Shown here: piece after piece, positions 51,401 to 63,608 of the stretch | Layout of the letters: each line of letters opens with the position of its first letter | Position numbering within the stretch: position 1 is the first letter of the stretch | From: Hybos culiciformis | Taxonomy: Eukaryota; Arthropoda; Insecta; Diptera; Hybotidae | Assembly (NCBI GenBank): GCA_964007475.1 | Contig: OZ023273.1 | Location: forward strand, 129,264,732 to 129,328,731 | Direction: 5' to 3' | DNA: 64,000 nt | Made by a program: the position numbers and the translations under genes | The notes under the pieces: model-generated | Told to the model about the DNA's origin: nothing | Seen by the model: the letters and a program-made list of their open reading frames with translations, nothing else | The model's database searches: none

Positions 51401-52617
51401 TAAAGTTGTATAAAAAATGAGTTTTCAAACAGGAAAGGGTGAAAAATAACCACAAAAAAAAAACTTTAATTAAAGTGTTGATGGAAAAAATAAAAAAAAG
51501 AATATTGCTTTTTCTTTTTTTCGTTTTAAATTTTATACAAATTTTTTTTTTTTTTTCTGTGTTGTTTTTTGGAGTGAGAACCATAAAATTTATACAACGT
51601 CATTAATCAAAAACTTTATTTTCTGATAAATGAAATTTTAATGAATTTCATATGGTTCTGCATTTCTTAATTAAGTTTTAATAGAAGAGAAAGGTTCTAT
51701 ATACGAAATAAAAATTACATAATTCTCATTAAACAAAAAATATGAGATTTTATTTTAAAAATCATAAATAAAATTTTCCTCTATATAGTACTATATGATA
51801 TATATTTAATACACTAAAAGAATTTTCATTCCTTTATTTGGTTCCCGATATTTGATGATAAATCATTTTCCTATATCAGTACGAAGATTAAAATCATATA
51901 TTAGGATTTAAAAAACAAAAAAAAAAAAAAAAATTATTTTTTTTTTATTTTCCCATTACCATTACCTTTTGCAGACAAATTTTCAGGGTGATGGATTAAT
52001 TTAAGTTCGTTATATGAATTTTTGTGGATTATATTAAAATATATAGAAATCATTAATAAATGTAAGAATAGCTCGAATAGGCTAATCTTCGTTTTTTGAA
52101 AATGAACTACAAAGAAAATTGTATTCAGTAATTATTTCAGTCGGAAAAACCGGAATTAGATCTACAAGAGCGTCTATAGTTTTTTAATAAAATGAGAACA
52201 ACTATAAACAGGTCAAAGTGAGCAAAACATCATTGATAAAATTCTTTCATATATGTCCTAATATATGTTTGTACGTAAAAGTTATAAGTATGTATGGTGA
52301 TTTTCTTTAAATATCTATCCATATAGAACTACAGACACTTTTTCCAAAAGCTCTCCTTTTTTTTTTTATTCCAAAAACACTATTTTGGCAAATTAGAATC
52401 TAACGTTTGTACAACTCATGGGATAAAGGGTTATCATTATGTTTAAAATAATGACTTATTGTTTTAATAGTCCCATGTTTCTTAAAATTTCTATATATTT
52501 TTATTATTACTCAAATATTTGGCAACAAAATTTAGTGTTATTCTTCAATATGATAAAATGAATAGTTTTTGAAATTATTCTCCACAAAAGGAAAATATAA
52601 TAAGTCATACATATGTA

Positions 52618-52619
<2 letters not shown>
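48401..52619. other. Non-coding AT-rich DNA
   Basis: No supportable gene or RNA. Poly-A/T runs are frequent. Confidence 0.45.
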
Positions 52620-52701
<82 letters not shown>

Positions 52702-52718
52702 GTAATAATAATAATAAA
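52620..52718. repeat. (AAT)n microsatellite
   Basis: About 33 tandem AAT units with one interruption (AGT near 52701). The poly-Asn, poly-Tyr and poly-Leu frames across it are artefacts of the triplet repeat. Confidence 0.97.
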
Positions 52719-53338
52719 ATACACTTAAATGTAGGAAAATCCTTTTCATTTGTATCTGACATAGCCAAAAACAAAGTATCTTTTATTTTGAAAATCCCAA
52801 GCCAAATTAATTTTCTTGTACATTTTATTATACATATGTACATAGGTACATGCATGTTGTATACATAATACCTAAAGACTCTAAAAAACTTTATATAAAT
52901 TTCAATTAAGTGTTTTCCAGATTTTTACTTTCATATATATAAGAAATTTCATGTACAAGAATTTTAACCACAAAAATTTGTACATTTCTTAAATTCTATT
53001 TCTTCTGCTATGTTCAAAAATCAAGAATAAAAAACGAAGAAAAAACCAATTCAAGAATAAAATTTTCTAGAAGTTGTTTTTAAAATCTATGTCTTCATAT
53101 AATATTGGACAAACTTCATATTGAAGAAAAGTCCTAATTATTCTTAAATTTATAAATTTTTAATTGGTTAGTGGTATTTAATATGTAAATAAAATAATTT
53201 TAAATATTTGTAGCGTGTTATTTTGCGTAACAAACAAACAAAGAGTTTAGGTAACTTTCTGCACATAAATTATACAGCAGTCACAGTGAAAAAGCATAAA
53301 AATAACAAATTTGCTTTAATGTTTTAAACTGTATATAA

Positions 53339-53772
53339 CAGTGGTGTCCAACACAGTCGCCACTCGCCACATGTGGCGAATTGACTTTGTGAATGTGGCG
53401 AATGCAGCACTGAAATATTTTTTATATAAAATAAACTTTTAGCACCGTGACTTTCGACAAATTAAAAAAAAACTATTTTTGCTAGTCAAAAAAGCAAAAA
53501 CAAATCAAGGAATTTTATTTAAAAAAAAAAAAATACGACAAAATAATAACTATTTTATATTAATGAACTTGTGGCAAAATGAGAAAATGACAAAAATAAC
53601 AAAAAAAAAATTGTCAAATTTTTGATTTTGTTATCTTAAAAATAACTACATTACAATGATACAATAATTAATGAATTTTTTATAAATACATACATAAGTA
53701 TTCTAAGTGGCGAATGAAATTATTTAAAAATAGCGATTGTGGCTACAAACAAATTTCTGTTGGACACCGCTG
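53339..53772. mobile_element. 434-bp non-autonomous hAT element
   Basis: The ends are CAGTGGTGTCCA (left) and TGGACACCGCTG (right), inverted with one mismatch. A perfect 8-bp duplication, GTATATAA, lies at 53331-53338 and 53773-53780. The terminal CAGTGG and 8-bp duplication are hAT hallmarks. Near the left end GTGGCGAAT/ATTCGCCAC-type motifs repeat in both orientations. I saw no transposase remnant. Confidence 0.92.
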
Positions 53773-53780
53773 GTATATAA

Positions 53781-55819
53781 AGTAAATATAGTAAAAAAAA
53801 TATATTTCACATCGCTGAGTTAATTTCAGAAAATCATTCATCATAACTTACTGCTGTTTAATAGAAAATGGCAATCATTTCATTAACTAATTTTTTTTAT
53901 TTTTGCATATACTTACTGCCGTATATAAATTTCAACATAAAATATTTAAGCATCTCATTTTGTCATACTCTTAAATGCTACGAACTAGGGGGAATAAAAA
54001 AATTGTATTTCGAATTTTCACTGGCTGTAAATTAATAACCAGCAATTAAAAAAAAACAGTTTCCCAACTTTTTTAACAAAACTATACTTTTCAGCATAAT
54101 GAGCTTTAGAGTCATAAAAGTGAATGAATATTATTATATTTAGATTTTCTTTATTATATTTGTAAAAACAAAGATAAGTTATTAAAATTAACATGTTTTA
54201 AAACATTTCTAAGAAATTCTAAAAGAAATTTTCTCCTGAGATATATAAAAATACTTCTATTTTGTAAAGATTCTAAAAGAGTATTCACATTAGATTCATT
54301 TCTTTTAATTTTACTATTTATTCAATAAATAAAATAATATATTTAATCATACATGTACATAAGTAGTTACTATTGATAAAAATAAATAAATTTAAAAATT
54401 AGTCTCAAATAGCTGAGCCATCACTAATTAAATTCGATAAAAGCTCAATCCATAAACATTTCTTATACCTGAAAATAAAAATTCTCGTTATCAATTTCAT
54501 TAACATTATTATCTAATACAGCAATTCTGTTGTAATAATCCATTATTATTTATCATTTCGAAATGATTTTAACAAATCCATTGACATCACAAGGGCACTT
54601 ATTATATTTGAAAATGTATTTAAAATTTTGACAAAAAGAAAGGTGTAACAGAACTTTGGGCAGCCAAACAATCAACTTAATAATGCTATCAAAAAATAAT
54701 TAATTTTACCAACTAAGTTTCAAATTATTTTTTTGAAAACAAACTGAGTATATATAATGCATAAAGCAATACATATATAAACAAATTCATTATATTCAGT
54801 ATGTTTAAAGAAAATGAATTTCAAATTAATCTTTAAAGATTTTTATTGAACTGTAAATTTATTTAAACTAATGTCCAGAAACCTTTTGGCTATTCAATTC
54901 ATATTTACATAATATATATTAATTATAAATATATATAAATAACTCTAGGTATATTTTAATTCCTCAAAAATTCATTCACACTATTTCATTAAAATGTATA
55001 TGTACGTACATTGTGCTCTTTCCTATGTACATTATATTAAATTTTCTTTTACATTTTCATTTAACCAATATATATATTCTTCTTACCTTTACCAAATCCC
55101 AAAGTAATTTAATTTATTATTATTGTGTGATATATATTCTTGCAACTATTAATTTTTTTTTTCTTTTTTTTTTTTTTTGTATCAAATCCGATTAAAAATA
55201 CGACAACTTATGAGTTTGGTTCTTGAAAGATAAGTTGAATAAATAAAATAAAAAAAAATTCTTAAGAAAATGTTAAAAGTAATTTCATTTCACTTTACAC
55301 ACTTATTATTAACAACTTTACCAATGAAAGAATAATTTCTTGAAACGGTAATGGGAAAAAATTGCTGACAAAAAGGCACAAGCTTAATAATGTTATTTAT
55401 TGGACCATAGTAAAAAAAAAAAAAAAAAAATTGTAAAATTTACTAGTCAATGGAATGTCGGATAGTTTTTTTGTATTTTCTTTAATGGAATTATTTTTAT
55501 TTTTTTTTTTTTATTTGGAAAAATAAAAATTGCAAATCATTGATAGAAAAACATTATCCATCCATATATTTTTCTTTATATATTTTACTTTTCTTTTTTT
55601 AGTTTGTGTTGAATATGTTAAGAAAATTGTCGGAAATTATAGAGAAAGTGTAGTAGTATAACAACATTATTAAGTGAAAAATGCCATATCATCTAAGAGA
55701 TAATTTGTGAAAATAAATATTTTTGTTAAATGAAGAATAAAATAAAAAAAAACCTGACATCCAAATTTAGTAAATTGGATTTTATGGGAAAAAAATTCTA
55801 ACCATTTTTTTTTGTACAG
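53781..55819. other. Non-coding AT-rich DNA
   Basis: No firm gene. A short acceptor-like site near 55603 is followed by CVEYVKKIVGNY in one frame before a stop. This is too little to call an exon. Confidence 0.4.
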
Positions 55820-56001
55820 TCGAAGAATATGAATTTTCTCACAAACCTTATATAATTGACAAAGTTAAATACGATCTAGTACAATCCGTTGGTGTACATA
55901 ATGTGACCAAAGAAATCATTAATTCATTTTATTTTCTTACAAGTATATTAGATAAAAGCAGAAGATATGAAGATATGCTCAAGCAAACGAATAGACCTTG
56001 A
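55820..56001 (+). CDS. Possible terminal exon of unknown gene
   Basis: After a T-run and ACAG (an acceptor-like site ending at 55819) the frame reads EEYEFSHKPYIIDKVKYDL, runs through SVGVHNVTKEII and RRYEDMLKQTNRP, and stops at TGA (55999-56001), about 60 codons. Codon use and the mix of charged residues look coding, unlike the homopolymer-rich chance frames elsewhere. I recognise no family. No upstream exon was found. It overlaps the start of another open frame (55998-56189). Confidence 0.3.
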
Positions 56002-56189
56002 ATACTTATCCGTTATCTAGTACCTACACTCCTTCATATTTCTTAATATGCGAACAAAAGACTTTACCAACCTCGGTAGGAGGTAACGAAGAAACGATAT
56101 CTTGTAAGGTTACACATTTAATAAGAACGCTAGCAATCATGTCCATAATTATCTTGTTTGTTATATATATATTACCAAGTCAGATATGA
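55998..56189 (+). pseudogene. Open frame overlapping preceding exon, TM-like end
   Basis: This frame is shifted by one from the preceding coding-like stretch and begins at its stop codon (TTGA overlap; no ATG at the start). It reads YPLSSTYTPSYFLICEQ, then SVGGNEETISCKVTHLIRT, and ends in a hydrophobic segment (AIMSIIILFVIYILP) before TGA. It may continue the same protein after a one-base frameshift, which would make the locus a pseudogene. It could also be chance. The function is unknown. Confidence 0.22.
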
Positions 56190-58947
56190 ACAAGTGAAAA
56201 GTTTTATCTCTATTGCATATTACAGTTTGCTCTTTTTTGATTTCAAAATTATTAATCATGTTAATTGCATCGTGAATAGCTTTGTAAATAAAGTTTAAAA
56301 AAAAAAGAACCAATTCCAAAAGATTCTCTAATCACTATACATAAAGAGAAGTTTTCTATTAGTCTTATATAGAGGGGAATGAACGAATAAGATAGGAAAA
56401 AGCTTTGAATTCTTCCGTTTTATTCAAAAAGGGTGATTTCAACAATTGATAAAAATTTATACTTGATTGCAAAATAATTTTTTGTTCTCTTTTGTAATAT
56501 ATTTGTAACACTTAACATCATTTTTGTATGTTTCGCAATTTTCGCATTTTTTTTTTTTTACCTTTCGAACAATTTTCTTTTAATACGAAATTGTTACACT
56601 TATCTTTAATTTGCGGAAATATTTTGTAAAAATTGGAATTATTCAAGATATACCTATAATGTAAATTTTCTATAAATATATGAATAAAGTTTAGATGCAA
56701 GAGTATTAGACAGAATTTAGGACAGTAGTTGTAGTCAAAAGTATAATTTACATAATTAACTATAATTATTATAACCTAGGTTGAGAGTAAATATCATTTA
56801 AAAAATAGTATTCTGCATTATCATTGCACATTCTTGAAGAAAACAGTTTGCGATTTTTAAGAAAGAAACTGTTCTACAAATCAAACATGAGCATGAGTTA
56901 TTTTCATTAAATATCCGGCACAAAAAAAATAGTATCTCAGACATGTTACAATTGCAACCTACATATATTATCTCACATTCAGCTTTACCACTTGTCTGTA
57001 CTGCATCAAATGTTTGTATTATTTTTGTTGATCACTTTAACATTGTCTTTTGTAAACGTTTTGGTGGATCTTATTAACAAATCTTTTCAATATCAATTTA
57101 TAACAACATTAAACAAATAAATAATTTAAGATTAAAAAAATATTATTAATTTTAGTTATTGAACGAATTAAACTCAATAATATTTCTAGCACAGCTCCAA
57201 GATGATATATTACTGACATTCTTAAACTGTCTTCACAGGAGATACAGTAGATATATGCGTTGTTACAGATTAAATCTTTAAAATTTAAGGCAAAATACAA
57301 ACGGCAAATAAAAAAACGCTTGAAAATGGAAAACCATCAAAACCAATATATAAAGCTTTCATAATGTAGCTTCCCAAAAAAAAAAAAAAAAACAAAATCA
57401 TACGTATCTTAATCAAAAATATATAAAAAATATTGCTTAAAAGCAATAAATATTTTGGATGCCAAAAAAAGTTATCACTTATCAGTACATCTTTTTTCAA
57501 TGTTATGTTTTATTTTATCTTTCTTTTTTCTTTTTTTTTTTTTTTTCTTTTTTTTAATACAACAAACTCAATTCCATCACCACTTTAATCCCTTTAATTT
57601 TCCAAAAAAAAAAAAAAAATTTTTATTGTTATTTCTGATCCTTTTTTTTATCAATCTGTGGTATTTTAACGGCCTCAAAGCCAACACAAAAAAAGCTATT
57701 GATTTTCCCAAAAAAAAATTAAATCGTATAAATTTTTTTTTACACACAGTTTCATTTTATCGCTTTTTTAAAGTTGGTGTATATTTCGGCAAATTTTGAT
57801 TCTGATTGCTTTTGTCAAAAAGTAAAAAAGAAATAATCAGATATTTTAATTCTTGAATTAACAATTTAAAGGTATAGTTATTTCATCTTTGCTAAATTTT
57901 CTTTTTGTTATACTATTAAACCTACAAATTTCTTATTTTATTTGCTTGAAAAGTTTAAATTAATATGTACAAATATTTTCTCCGAGTTAATTAGCTTAAG
58001 CTTTTTCTGTTCCGCATATCAGAGAATATGAACAGTTCAGTGAACTTAAGCTGAACTCTGTATAATTTTATTGATTAATGAATAAAAATTTATTAAATTA
58101 CAAAAGTTTAACAACATGTATTAATAATTAATTTAATCAATAAAATCAAACGAATCTTGAATTATTTCTACTAATAGGCAATGTTTCGAATATAATTTAC
58201 ATTTATCAAATGATTTTATTGTTTTAATTCTCTTCAATAAATATACTTGTTTAAGAAAATATTTATTCAACAGAAGATCATATTACCTTCAACTATATCA
58301 ACTGTTCTATGTTCTATGTACAAATGTATACCAAACTTTTGTACACATTATTTACACGTATGAAATTGTATAGAAAAAAAATATATACATAATAATTTAT
58401 TATAAATATAATATAGAAAAGCATAAATGTGAAAATTTATATCCTAAATCAAATTTCATCCAATTACGTTCCTCAAAGAGCAAAAATTAATGACACCTAT
58501 ATTTCCAGCTGAAAAATCAAAGATTCTTTTATGTGTAATATTATTTCTCATTTCAGTGATTACTTTGAACTGATTTAAAAATTCCCTTACAAAACTTGTA
58601 TGTATAGTTATGAAGTTGTTAAAAATGTTTAAATTTAATACTTATATAGTTGATTATTTTACCACATAACTGAAAATATTATATAGGGTAGATACACACA
58701 AATAATGTCAATTAAATACATATGCACAACACATGTTTTAATGTACTTTAATTAGAAATTCAAGGTGAAAATATTCCAACCACAAATAAAAATTATTCTG
58801 TCTGGTTTTTTTTTTAACTATTTATAATAATTTATATAGAAAATTTTTCATTTAATTTTAGAGCTTGAAAAAAAAATTAACAGATTCTTTCATTCCCAAT
58901 AAAAATTATGAATCAAATAATAATTAAATATAATACTCGTATTAACG
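56190..58947. other. Non-coding AT-rich DNA
   Basis: No supportable gene. Long poly-T and poly-A runs near 57530-57620 create phenylalanine- and lysine-rich chance frames. Confidence 0.45.
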
Positions 58948-58955
58948 CTATAAAG

Positions 58956-59460
58956 CAGTGGTCGCAATTAGATTTTAGTTAACGTGCCAAAAAAGATGAT
59001 TTTCATCAAACCATTATTTCGGCGTGCCGAATCTATTCCATAGAAATGTAAGAAATTAATATCTACTTATTCGTTTTTATATTAATTTTTATTTATTTCA
59101 TTTATACTTTGTTTTTATTTATATTTAAATATAAATTTATATAAAAAAAACTTAAAAAAAAATTAATTACTTTTAAAGCAACACAAGCCTCGGAATTGTC
59201 ACTAGCAATTCTGTTTCTGGTTTTGGTTAAAATTACATTCATTTGAGAAAATAAGAATTCGCAAAAGTGAGTTGAAGGAAATACTGTTAATACAGTTATT
59301 GCTAGCTTTTTTAATGATGAAAATTGATTTGGAAGACTTTACCACAACTTTAGAACTTCATCGCCCATGTTAAGTGTTATATCATTTTCTTTTAATTGAT
59401 TTTCGACCAATATTCTCAAATCTACGCGTGCCAGCAAAATTTCGAAGCGTGCTACCACTG
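58956..59460 (-). mobile_element. 505-bp deleted hAT transposon
   Basis: The element begins CAGTGGTCGCAA and ends GTGCTACCACTG. A perfect 8-bp duplication, CTATAAAG, lies at 58948-58955 and 59461-59468. GCGTGCC motifs occur inside both ends. It retains a piece of hAT transposase on the minus strand, so it is an internally deleted derivative of a coding hAT element. Confidence 0.93.
59172..59370 (-). pseudogene. hAT transposase remnant, dimerisation domain
   Basis: The minus-strand translation contains LAITVLTVFPSTHFCEFLFS followed by QMNVILTKTRNRIASDNSEA. This matches the hAT C-terminal dimerisation region, whose hallmark is F-x-S-T-x-x-C-E-x-x-F-S followed by K-x-R-N-R. Upstream (higher coordinates) the frame reads GDEVLKLW and then an in-frame TAA, so it is not functional. 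The catalytic core is absent. Confidence 0.85.
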
Positions 59461-59468
59461 CTATAAAG

Positions 59469-62400
59469 AGATTGAGTTAGATTTTTTTAGTGTAACCACA
59501 AACAATTTCTGATGCCAGTCAACCACATATTTAAGGCTCAGTCAAAATATCGAAGGGATCACAAAGTATGGCACAAAACTGCAAAAAGTTCCAGAAGGTT
59601 TTTATTGATAACTAAAATAACTAAAATAACTGGATTAAACAAATTTCATAAGCGGTGTAAAATTGTACGATTCGAGTTTCTTTAATATTGATTGAACTAA
59701 TTGTGAATCCATTGCTTTCGAAATAAAAATTCTAAAAACTTGTTTTTACCCTTTCAAAAACTAAAGGAAAAAATAATTCTTTCCATAAGCATTAAAACTA
59801 AAACTTAATCAAATAAAGAATTTTTCAGTAAAATTATAGTGTAAATATTTTTTGTTTTGTTGTAAAAAAATTTATGAATTTTCTACATAATTTAAAATTA
59901 AATGTTCATAATAAAAATAATTGAATTATATTTTCTTTTCACCTTTTATGAAAATACTTTATTTATATAAAAGGAAGTCAGATTAATGTCAAAAAATTTA
60001 TGATAATTGCCTATTTTCAGTAAATTTAACATTAAGACACTTTATTGTGCCGTAATTTTACTATATAAATAAAAGGAAAATAATATCATTTATTCTCAAC
60101 AAATCGATTGTAAAATTACTTATTGAATCATAATTCTGCCTAAAAGTACACCTTAATAATGATTTTTATATCGGATTTTGAATGAATTATTGTCTTAAAA
60201 CATATAAAAACATTTTAGTAAATTCATTGGAATAATATCCCAAAATTTATTACAAAATTTGAAGAAAATATTTTATACGTTAATGAAATTTTACGACAGC
60301 TATTATATAATTCCGTGATTTTAATAAAGAATTTGTAACGCAAAATGAATAAGAAAAACATTAATCGACCTTTAAACATAATATTCTTGTGTTGTGTTAA
60401 TGAACTTGGAATTGTTCTAAGTTTTAAGTAGAGTGTATAAGGAATTATTCTGATAATCAGAAAGGAATAATGAATTAGAACTCTATTTCTTTTTATAGAC
60501 ATATATATTTTCTTTATATCATTTACTTAAAAAGCATATCAAAATCAAAATTTAACATTTATATATGTACTTAAATTCAGTAGACTGCAAATTTTATTAT
60601 TTACAAAAAAATCTAAGAAATCCGCTCTTTTAATACGACTTCTGTTTTAAAAATGTTTTTTAGAGTTAAAATGTTAATAGTTTTAGTATTAAGAATAGTA
60701 TTAGGTGTATTAGGTATAATATTTTTGAATTACTTAATGCTTTTTAAGAAAAAAATATCCAAACAAAATTAGTCAAGTTTCTGACTTTATAATCTTAACA
60801 ATAAATCACAGCAAAATATCTGTTCATAAAATCTTTGCATATAGTTTAATAAAAGCACACTTACTATTATATAATATATATTATATAATATATATTTTTT
60901 TAATTAAATGTTTTCAGAAGAATATCCTTAGATGTTTTTCATCTATTTTTATAATAATAACTATTTTATATTTTCCGTTTCTAGGTTTATATACCTATAT
61001 GTATATGTATGCACAAAATTTTAATTTGCGGATTTTTATAACTTAATCAAATATATGATATTAAATTTGTGAACTTTTATATGTATAGTCATATATGTAT
61101 ATTTGATATATATCTATGCATATGTACATATTTATATTGAAAAAAAAAAACAAATTTTATGGGTCAAATGTCAAACTAATTAATTCACTTTTATTAAAGA
61201 AAAAATTATTGTACAATTTCATCTTTATTAAAAGTACTACTATTGTTTGTCTATAAAAGATATAAATTTTCATATTAAAAAGAAAAGTACACGTTTTCAC
61301 ATATTATTATTAAAGTACGACAAAAAAAAATAGTAATAATAAAGAAAAATATAAAAGAAAATTGTATATTTTTAATAACCTTTTGGGAATATATATTATT
61401 TCTTTTTAACGTTATAATACTTATTAATAAAAATAGACACATACGGTACATGATATATTTTGGTACATTATCTCAAGCAAGAAGTTTATTATTATATTTT
61501 TCTTGGACATGGACATACATTTCAAAATGTACATAACATTATACACTATATATATATAGAAATATCCTTTTATAAAAGCTTTATATTATTTCCTTTTGTT
61601 TTTAGGACGACACATTTAGTCACTTCTCAAATATATACATATAATCTTCTTTATTTTATTAAAAAAAAAAAAAAAAAAATTCTTATTAAATGTAAATATT
61701 GTGATTTGGGGTTAAATTAAACCACTTTTATTTATTGTGCAAAGTACAAGTAGATTTTTTTTTTTTTTTAATTCAACAATATTAGAAAAGAAAATCTTTT
61801 TAATAACTAAGTAAATTTTTATTGGTCATATAAGGACTTTTCGAAAAGATGTCAAATTTTTTTCTTATACATAATTAAAAAATAAAATAGTCAAAAAAAC
61901 TTCTAAGGCTAAATTGATATGGTAACATGGATTATATTATTGTTTATAATTTGTAAGTTCATTTTTCTGAATTTTTCAATGTTATTTAACCTAACTAATT
62001 TAGATTCTAACCAAAATGACGTGCACCACCATCAGACTTTTATATTTATAATTTAGTTAGTTATATATAGAAAAGAAAAAATTTCTCTTCAATTCAATTT
62101 TTCAATGCTTTCATAAAATCATCAGCAATTTATTTGGAAAAAGAAAATAATTGGATTCTTTGTGATTCCGTACGCATATGACATCGTAGACTGGAAACAA
62201 CCACTTTTTTTCCTATTTAAAAATATAATAAAACAATCAAACACTAATGTAATTTTTTTTTTAACAAGTTTTTTCTTAACGAAAAATGGTAATGAGTTTT
62301 CCGAAAATTTGAATTTAAAATATTTTTCCCCCCATTTTAATAAAAGTTTTTTTTTTGTTTTATTTTTATTTACTTAATGCAAGAATGTTTTGAAGTTAAT

Positions 62401-62773
62401 TATTTTATTCAAAATCAGAAAAGTACATTTTAATGATCCAGACAGGATGGAATGAATAAAATTATCCTTCAAATTTTAACTGAAACTAAACTTTTTGCTT
62501 TGTCCAAAAGGATTTTAAAGTAAGAGCTTTGAGCTATAAATACTTCAAAATCTTATATATTAATATGCAGATCAAATGGCGAAAGTATAAATACAAAACT
62601 GACGATCATGGCTGGTATTTTAGCTATTAATGGTACATCTAAATTAAATATTTTTACCAAATATATTTTATATTTTTACCAAAGAATATAATTTTATAAA
62701 CTTGTGTTTTTAATTAAATATTAATGAATCAAATAAATGAATTTATCAAGTATGTATAAAAATATGTAAGTTG
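59469..62773. other. Non-coding AT-rich DNA
   Basis: No supportable gene. A self-complementary TATATAATATATATTATATA-like run lies near 60870-60896. Confidence 0.45.
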
Positions 62774-63608
62774 TAGGGTAAGAGTGGTATCATCTGACCC
62801 TCGGGATGATTCGACTTTCTCAAATTTCGATCGAAATTAATGAGTTAAAAGCTCATCGTAAATGTTTTATATAGCGGCTGTTAAATTAAAATTGACTCAC
62901 TAAAACATTAAATCAGGTAACATGTGTTATCATTTGTCAAATACAAAAACAAAATTTTTGAATTTTCGATGTAATTTTTTAAGGGAAGTAATTTATTTAT
63001 TTATTTTTTATTTATTAGTTTTGTTTTAAATAATGTTTTTTTTATTATAGAAAAAATATTATCAAAAATATTTCTAATAAATAATTTAATAATTTTTAAT
63101 TTTTAACGAAAATTATAATTAAATAAAAAGAAAAAGTAAAAGTGGGATGCCTTGTCAATAGGTACAACGGTATGAAAATTATAATAAAAAAAAAGTGTGA
63201 TGCCTTTCGGTACAACGGTAGCAATGTCAAATGAAAATTCTTATACATAATTATTTTGTCAAATAATTTTTTTTTGAATTATTTAAGGAAAAAAAATATC
63301 GTATACTTTTTTTTAAGAAAATATTATAGATTTTCCATCCACAAATGAAGCATCTCTTCAATTGTCGAAGCATTCTCGGATATGGATGAAGCAATCCACT
63401 CAGAGGGAGGATTCGTCAAAAAAAAATGTTTTTTTTAAAAGCAAATTATTTAAAATCTGTCTGTAATTAGAGAAGAAGAAATCATTTAATTTGAAAGGTT
63501 AAATCCCAAAATATGATTTAAACTTAAATTCATTATAAAAATCTGTTGAAAATTATACTATTTTTATCAAAATCCGTTAAGGTGTCGAAGAGTACCACTC
63601 TTACCCTA
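62774..63608. mobile_element. 835-bp inverted-repeat element, TA-flanked
   Basis: TAGGGTAAGAGTGGTA at the left (62774-62789) is exactly complementary to TACCACTCTTACCCTA at the right (63593-63608). If the outer TA is the target duplication, the layout fits Tc1/mariner-type elements. Inside, GATGCCTT...GGTACAACGGTA occurs twice near 63148-63222. A minus-strand frame at about 63330-63420 (LTNPPSEWIASSISENASTI) is open for 31 codons and might be a transposase scrap. I cannot confirm the family. Confidence 0.7.

Noticed and set aside
52507..52868. Poly-Tyr, poly-Leu and poly-Asn open frames
   Set aside because: They are translations of the (AAT)n microsatellite.
55603..55665. Acceptor-like site followed by CVEYVKKIVGNY, reminiscent of a clip-protease linker
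   Set aside because: Only about 18 codons before a stop, no donor, and no neighbouring clip or protease exon.
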